Below, one piece after another: positions 33,528 through 37,136 of a stretch of DNA of 37,136 nucleotides. The DNA is from Bacillota bacterium (GTDB taxonomy: Bacteria; Bacillota; Clostridia; Tissierellales; Peptoniphilaceae). The position numbers were made by a program, and so were the translations under genes. A model generated the notes under the pieces. That model did not search any database. It was not told the origin of the DNA and saw only the letters and a list, made by a program, of their open reading frames with translations. The first letter of the stretch is position 1; every line of letters starts with the position of its first letter. The DNA lies in NCBI GenBank assembly GCA_029003555.1, contig JAQYCE010000059.1:1-37136 (forward strand), given 5' to 3'.

Positions 33528-35546
33528 TTATTTTCCGAAATTCTTCTGCCATTCTTCGTAAGCTTTGTCGTACTCTTCAGTGGGAATGATGTCATCCGCA
33601 ATCTGGAGGCCCTTCCACTTGACATCAGCCAAACCGTAGGTAGCAAATTGTCTGGTGAAGGGGACGTACTTGGAGACGACTTCAAAACGTGCCTTCATGC
33701 CGGTGGGAATGTAGAGGCACTTCTCAATTAAGAGGGCATCAGCCTTGGCGAATGCCTTATAACGGGCGTCCATATCATCGGTGATCTTGTCGGCATCACG
33801 GTAGAGCTTCTCATAATCCATGAAGCCCAGCTGCTTCTTCAGATCTTCGTTGACGATGACCTGATTGCCGTCCTTATCCTTTTCGACATTACCCAGGCCG
33901 GTTGCCCGCATGTAGTAGCCGGTGATGGGGGAGTAGATGTCGACGAAGGACTTGGGGTCGTTGTAGTCAGGGGACCAACCGGTGAAGGTGGAGATATCGT
34001 AGTCCATAGCTGCCGGATCAGAATTCTTGTAGACGATGTTCGTAACGGTATCGTCGGGTCTCATGACGAGCTCGATGATGATGTTGCCTTCGGTGTTATC
34101 TTCAATAGACTTCTTCATGGACTGGGCCTTCTTGACCAGACGGTCAGAGGTCTCAATCACCATCATATCCAGATGGACAGGGAAGACAACCCCCTCTTCC
34201 TTGGCGGCTTCGATGTACTTCATGGCTTCTTCCTTGCTAAAGAAAGGCGTTTTGCCGTCGTTCAGGTCGCGGTTTTCGCCGGTCGCTTCATTATAAGCAT
34301 CGGTGACAACCTGGGGATAGATGGTTCCGTCAGAAAGGGTACCAACGTCAGGGGCGTTGTTGATGTTCCGCTGGGAGGCTTCAGCTAAGTCTTTCGGGCA
34401 GTCCACGGAGATGTCAGCGACAACGTCGTAGGCGGCACGGAGGGCCTTACGGAAGTTCTCGTTCAAAACGGCTTCCCGAGTGTTCTTTCTCAGGGTCTCG
34501 TCCGTGGCATAGTTGGTTTCATTGAAAACCTGGCGGTTATAGTTGAAGACTACGCCAAAAGCGGTTCCGTTGGGCAAGCTGTAGTGGGTCTTGCCTTCAT
34601 ACTTCTGCTTGTAAGCATCGTAGTCGGCCCAGCCGGGGTTCAGGGAAGCCTGGCTATAAACGCCATTTTCAAAGCCCTTGATTGTGGAATAGTTATCAGA
34701 ACCGTCGTCATAAACTTCGGTTACCTTGGAAAGATGAACGTTGGCAGCATCCCAGTAAGCGGCGTTCTTGGTCATGACGCGCTGGGACTTGGCGGTATTT
34801 TCAGTAAGGATGAAAGCGCCGTTATAGAGGATGGAGTCCAGCTTGGTAGCGCCGAAATCACAGGTATCCTTGTTGGGGGCACCGAGCTTGCAGCCTTCGC
34901 CTTGGCCTTCCAGGAAAGCGCGGTTGATCGGGTACAAAACAGCATAAGTGGTCATGGAGTCGAAATAGGGAGTGGGCTGTTCCAGGGTGAATTCGAGGGT
35001 GGAGTCGTCAATGGCCTTTACGCCAACCTTATCCCAAGCTTCATCAGAGAAGTCGGAGGCCAGATATTCATCATAACCCTTAACAACGCCTTGTAAGAGC
35101 CAGGCGGTCTCGGATTCGAATTCAGCACCGTGACGGACACCGACGACAAAGTCATCGGCTTTCACCGTGTCATACACTTCACCGGTGTTGGTTACCCATT
35201 GAACGTTGGGACGAATCTTGAAGGTCCAGACGGTCTTGTCTTCGTTGGGTTCCCAGGACTCAGCCAGAGAAGGAACTAATTTCCCGGTGACGGAGTTCTC
35301 GAGGAGGCCGTCAACCAAGTTTCCGTTGACCTGGTGGTCGGTATTCAAAGCAGTGGTAACATAGTCCATGTTATCGAGGTCGGTTGAATAAGTGATGGTC
35401 AATTCTTTGTCAGGAATGTTTTCAGCCACTTCTGAGCTGGGTCCTTCCTGAGATTCTCCGGACTTGCTCTCTCCGCCACCCTGGTTTCCGCAGGCGGTCA
35501 AGGTCAAAGCAAGTGCTAAGGACAATGCCAGCAATTTCTTTTTCAT
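33528..35546 (-). CDS. oppA: Oligopeptide-binding lipoprotein OppA/AmiA family
   Basis: A 672-residue SBP_bac_5 solute-binding protein. The N-terminus is a lipoprotein signal: MKKKLLALSLALALTLTAC with the lipobox LTAC and C19 as anchor, followed by a Gly/Ser linker. Family features include ITYSTDLDNMDYVTTALNTDHQVNGNL near the start and LVPSLAESWEPNEDKTVWTFKIRPNVQW, the SBP_bac_5 signature. The length matches AmiA/AliA. It delivers peptides to OppBC. ATG 35546 follows AAGGAGGGAAAA; an in-frame start at 35561 would lie over that ribosome site. It is the first gene of the operon, with a good promoter and a small hairpin right before the Shine-Dalgarno. Confidence 0.95.
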   Translation of the reverse strand: MKKKLLALSLALALTLTACGNQGGGESKSGESQEGPSSEVAENIPDKELTITYSTDLDNMDYVTTALNTDHQVNGNLVDGLLENSVTGKLVPSLAESWEPNEDKTVWTFKIRPNVQWVTNTGEVYDTVKADDFVVGVRHGAEFESETAWLLQGVVKGYDEYLASDFSDEAWDKVGVKAIDDSTLEFTLEQPTPYFDSMTTYAVLYPINRAFLEGQGEGCKLGAPNKDTCDFGATKLDSILYNGAFILTENTAKSQRVMTKNAAYWDAANVHLSKVTEVYDDGSDNYSTIKGFENGVYSQASLNPGWADYDAYKQKYEGKTHYSLPNGTAFGVVFNYNRQVFNETNYATDETLRKNTREAVLNENFRKALRAAYDVVADISVDCPKDLAEASQRNINNAPDVGTLSDGTIYPQVVTDAYNEATGENRDLNDGKTPFFSKEEAMKYIEAAKEEGVVFPVHLDMMVIETSDRLVKKAQSMKKSIEDNTEGNIIIELVMRPDDTVTNIVYKNSDPAAMDYDISTFTGWSPDYNDPKSFVDIYSPITGYYMRATGLGNVEKDKDGNQVIVNEDLKKQLGFMDYEKLYRDADKITDDMDARYKAFAKADALLIEKCLYIPTGMKARFEVVSKYVPFTRQFATYGLADVKWKGLQIADDIIPTEEYDKAYEEWQKNFGK

Positions 35547-35558
35547 TTTTCCCTCCTT

Positions 35559-35573
35559 CACGATTCAATCGTG
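35559..35573 (-). promoter_or_regulatory. Small hairpin next to the oppA ribosome binding site
   Basis: CACGAT-TGA-ATCGTG on the minus strand ends 3 nt before the AGGAGG of oppA. It lies in the 5' leader, near the transcript start, and may stabilise the mRNA 5' end or affect ribosome loading. Confidence 0.55.
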
Positions 35574-35588
35574 TAGTAATTTTGATTC

Positions 35589-35616
35589 AGTATAGCACAA
35601 TGAGGCGATTTTTCAA
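35589..35616 (-). promoter_or_regulatory. Promoter of the opp operon
   Basis: Minus strand TTGAAA (35611-35616), 16-bp spacer ending in TGC, TATACT (35589-35594); an extended -10 about 40 bp before the oppA start. Confidence 0.8.
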
Positions 35617-35642
35617 GGAATGAGAGAAATTTATAATGATAA

Positions 35643-35678
35643 TAAAAAAGTCGCTTGCATAATTATTATACAAGCGAC
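35643..35678 (-). terminator. Rho-independent terminator of the proS-lipoprotein transcript
   Basis: Stem GTCGCTTG / CAAGCGAC (35671-35678 with 35650-35657) with AT pairs inside the loop, followed by six T on the minus strand, 31 bp after the lipoprotein gene. Confidence 0.9.
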
Positions 35679-35708
35679 CGTATTTTTCCAGTTTTTTTCG
35701 GATATTCA

Positions 35709-36272
35709 CTAATTATTCAGCAAGCTTTCAACTTTGGTCTGGATGTCCTCCTTGGTGAAGGGCTCGGTAAAGTGGTTGGTGTCGTAAGCAAGGACCTTTC
35801 CCTCTTTAACCACTAGGACCGCCGGAATATATTCAACCTGAATTCCTTCCGCAAAGCGGTCGAATTCCTCTCCCTGGGCTTCAGCGTTCATGTAATAAAG
35901 GGTCCAGCCCTCTTTCTTAGCCACTTCATCCAACAAGGGAATGAATTTCCGACAATAGGGGCAATAGGTGGCTCCCATGTAAATCAGGCGGTCCTCTTTC
36001 TTATCCCGGGCTTCCTCCACCTGGTCGATGGTAATGGTGGGATAAGTCCCCACCAATTCATTATAGGCCGCTTTCTCCGCTTTCTCTTCCTCGCTGTCTT
36101 CTTCTGAGGAGGGGGATTCTTCTATCGATGAGGATTCTTTCGCCGGCTCAGACTGGCTGACAGGCTGGCTTTCCGTGCCCCGGGATTCCTGGGCCGGCTT
36201 CTTCTCTCCACAAGCGGTCAGGCCCAGGGCCAAAACAAGGGCCACTAACAGGATTTTTCTATTTACTTTCAT
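35709..36272 (-). CDS. Thioredoxin-fold lipoprotein
   Basis: A 187-residue extracytoplasmic lipoprotein. The signal peptide ends in a lipobox LGLTAC with C21 lipidated. A Ser/Glu-rich linker (about 27-68) leads to a thioredoxin-like domain with active site C104-P-Y-C107 in [21 protein letters not shown] and the cis-proline region [16 protein letters not shown] is found in glutaredoxins and some thioredoxin-like proteins; the fold resembles bacteriocin-transport accessory proteins or membrane-tethered disulfide reductases. It may keep surface-exposed thiols in order, but its partner is unknown. ATG 36272 lies inside the end of proS (14-nt overlap), with GAGGAG upstream. It shares the proS transcript and the terminator at 35643-35678. 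Confidence 0.88.
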   Translation of the reverse strand: MKVNRKILLVALVLALGLTACGEKKPAQESRGTESQPVSQSEPAKESSSIEESPSSEEDSEEEKAEKAAYNELVGTYPTITIDQVEEARDKKEDRLIYMGATYCPYCRKFIPLLDEVAKKEGWTLYYMNAEAQGEEFDRFAEGIQVEYIPAVLVVKEGKVLAYDTNHFTEPFTKEDIQTKVESLLNN

Positions 36273-37136
36273 GGGACAGGTCTCCTCTCGCACTCTTTTC
36301 CCAAAGGTCTCCGCAAAGGTCCAGGACCCGGTCTATGGCTTGTCCGCTGGTCATGTCTTCGTTGACCATCTCCTTGCGGGTGGAATATTCCACCAGGTCT
36401 TCCCCGGCCTTCTTCCCCACCGTAATCCGGAGGGGGATGCCGATGAGGTCCCGGTCGTTGAACTTGACTCCGGCCCGCTCATCCCGGTCATCCAAAAGGA
36501 CTTCAACCCCCTTATCCATGAGGTCGGCATAGATTTTTTCCGCCAGATCCACCTGGACCTGGTCCTTCATGTTCATGATGGAGATGATGACCTGGTAGGG
36601 GGCGGTCAGGAGGGGCCAGATGATTCCCTTGTCATCGTGGTTCTGCTCCACGATAGCGGAGATGGACCGGGTGACCCCGATTCCATAGGATCCCATGATG
36701 ATGGGCTGGGACTTCCCATTCTCATCCAGGAAGCTGGCCCCCATGGATTCGGAGTACTTAGTTCCCAGCTGGAAGATGTTCCCCACTTCGATCCCTCGGG
36801 CAAAATGGAGGGGGGCGCCGCACTTGGGACACCGGTCTCCTTCTTTGACCATCCGGAGGTCATCCACCACTTCCCCATCGAAGTCCCGGCCGAAGTTGAC
36901 GTTCTTCAAATGGAAGCCCGTTTCGTTGGCCCCGCAAATCAGGTTGGGCCGTTCGGTCACCGTCCGGTCGACCAGGACTCGGACCGACTCGTCTAAACCG
37001 ATAGGCCCGGTGAAGCCTGCCTGGGCCCCGGTCAGCTTTTCGATGGTCTCATCATCCATCATCTCCACTTCGTGTTCAGGGACCTGGAGGTAGGCCACCA
37101 ATTTGGCCATATTGAGCTCCCTTTCCGCAGGAAGGA
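36259..37136 (-). CDS. proS: Prolyl-tRNA synthetase, 5' part cut by window edge
   Basis: The C-terminal about 290 residues of a bacterial-type ProRS, which charges tRNA-Pro. Visible parts are the end of the editing insertion domain ([12 protein letters not shown], then [20 protein letters not shown]), class II motif 3 ([27 protein letters not shown]) and the anticodon-binding domain ([34 protein letters not shown]). The frame stays open through 37136, so the start is outside the window; an internal ATG at 37110 is not the start because the conserved RELN residues precede it. The 3' end overlaps the thioredoxin-like lipoprotein gene. Confidence 0.96.
   Translation of the reverse strand, partial: LPAERELNMAKLVAYLQVPEHEVEMMDDETIEKLTGAQAGFTGPIGLDESVRVLVDRTVTERPNLICGANETGFHLKNVNFGRDFDGEVVDDLRMVKEGDRCPKCGAPLHFARGIEVGNIFQLGTKYSESMGASFLDENGKSQPIIMGSYGIGVTRSISAIVEQNHDDKGIIWPLLTAPYQVIISIMNMKDQVQVDLAEKIYADLMDKGVEVLLDDRDERAGVKFNDRDLIGIPLRITVGKKAGEDLVEYSTRKEMVNEDMTSGQAIDRVLDLCGDLWEKSARGDLSHESK

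Noticed and set aside
1-37136. CRISPR arrays, prophage, insertion sequences, tRNA or rRNA genes
   Set aside because: Looked for in the gaps between genes; gaps are short and filled by promoters and terminators, and no repeats with spacers, transposase genes or tRNA-like sequences were seen.

Overview
The window reads as chromosomal DNA of a strictly fermentative, Gram-positive-type anaerobe of the Bacillota, moderately GC-rich. The case rests on gene content: CtsR/McsA/ClpC, a Ctc-type ribosomal protein L25, AmiCDEF-like peptide transport genes, an LCP-family wall enzyme, a class A flavodiiron protein, and butyrate enzymes (butyryl-CoA dehydrogenase type, butyryl-CoA:acetate CoA-transferase type). 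A butyrate-forming, peptide-using member of the Tissierellia/Clostridia (for example Peptoniphilaceae) would fit, but this is inference. No rRNA, tRNA, CRISPR array, phage or insertion sequence was seen. All genes except three (acyl-CoA dehydrogenase fusion, flavodiiron protein, MurJ) lie on the minus strand.

Layout: 1-4445 is a heat-shock operon read leftward, ctsR-mcsA-clpC-radA (radA runs off the left edge), without mcsB and with a textbook CtsR box upstream. 4446-4928 is a divergent regulatory region. 4929-8156 is a two-gene rightward island: a fused acyl-CoA dehydrogenase + ETF-alpha FAD domain + rubredoxin, then a flavodiiron protein (the family reduced by rubredoxin), closed by a bidirectional terminator. 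8251-9744 holds nagB and rplY/ctc. 9836-12836 is LCP protein-rho-FMN-binding lipoprotein. 13070-17706 carries glgP, prfA, prmC and rpmE.

18004-25615 is a surface-polysaccharide region: a MurJ-type flippase on the plus strand converges on a tightly overlapping six-gene minus-strand operon, Wzz-like - wecC - wecB - Wzy-like - GT4 - WecG/TagA. Its enzyme set resembles a reduced enterobacterial-common-antigen pathway and predicts a polymer containing ManNAcA. 25853-27797 holds a butyryl-CoA:acetate CoA-transferase-type gene and a hotdog thioesterase. 27922-35546 is an oligopeptide ABC operon oppA-B-C-D-F ending in a purine nucleoside phosphorylase, with an 18-bp perfect hairpin between oppA and oppB. 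35709-37136 has a thioredoxin-like lipoprotein and the 3' part of proS.

The most notable item is the fused dehydrogenase next to the flavodiiron gene. Together they suggest a compact route taking electrons from an acyl-CoA through ETF-type FAD and rubredoxin to oxygen (or in reverse, from a rubredoxin donor to crotonyl-CoA). This is a hypothesis from domain order and neighbourhood, not a demonstrated system.
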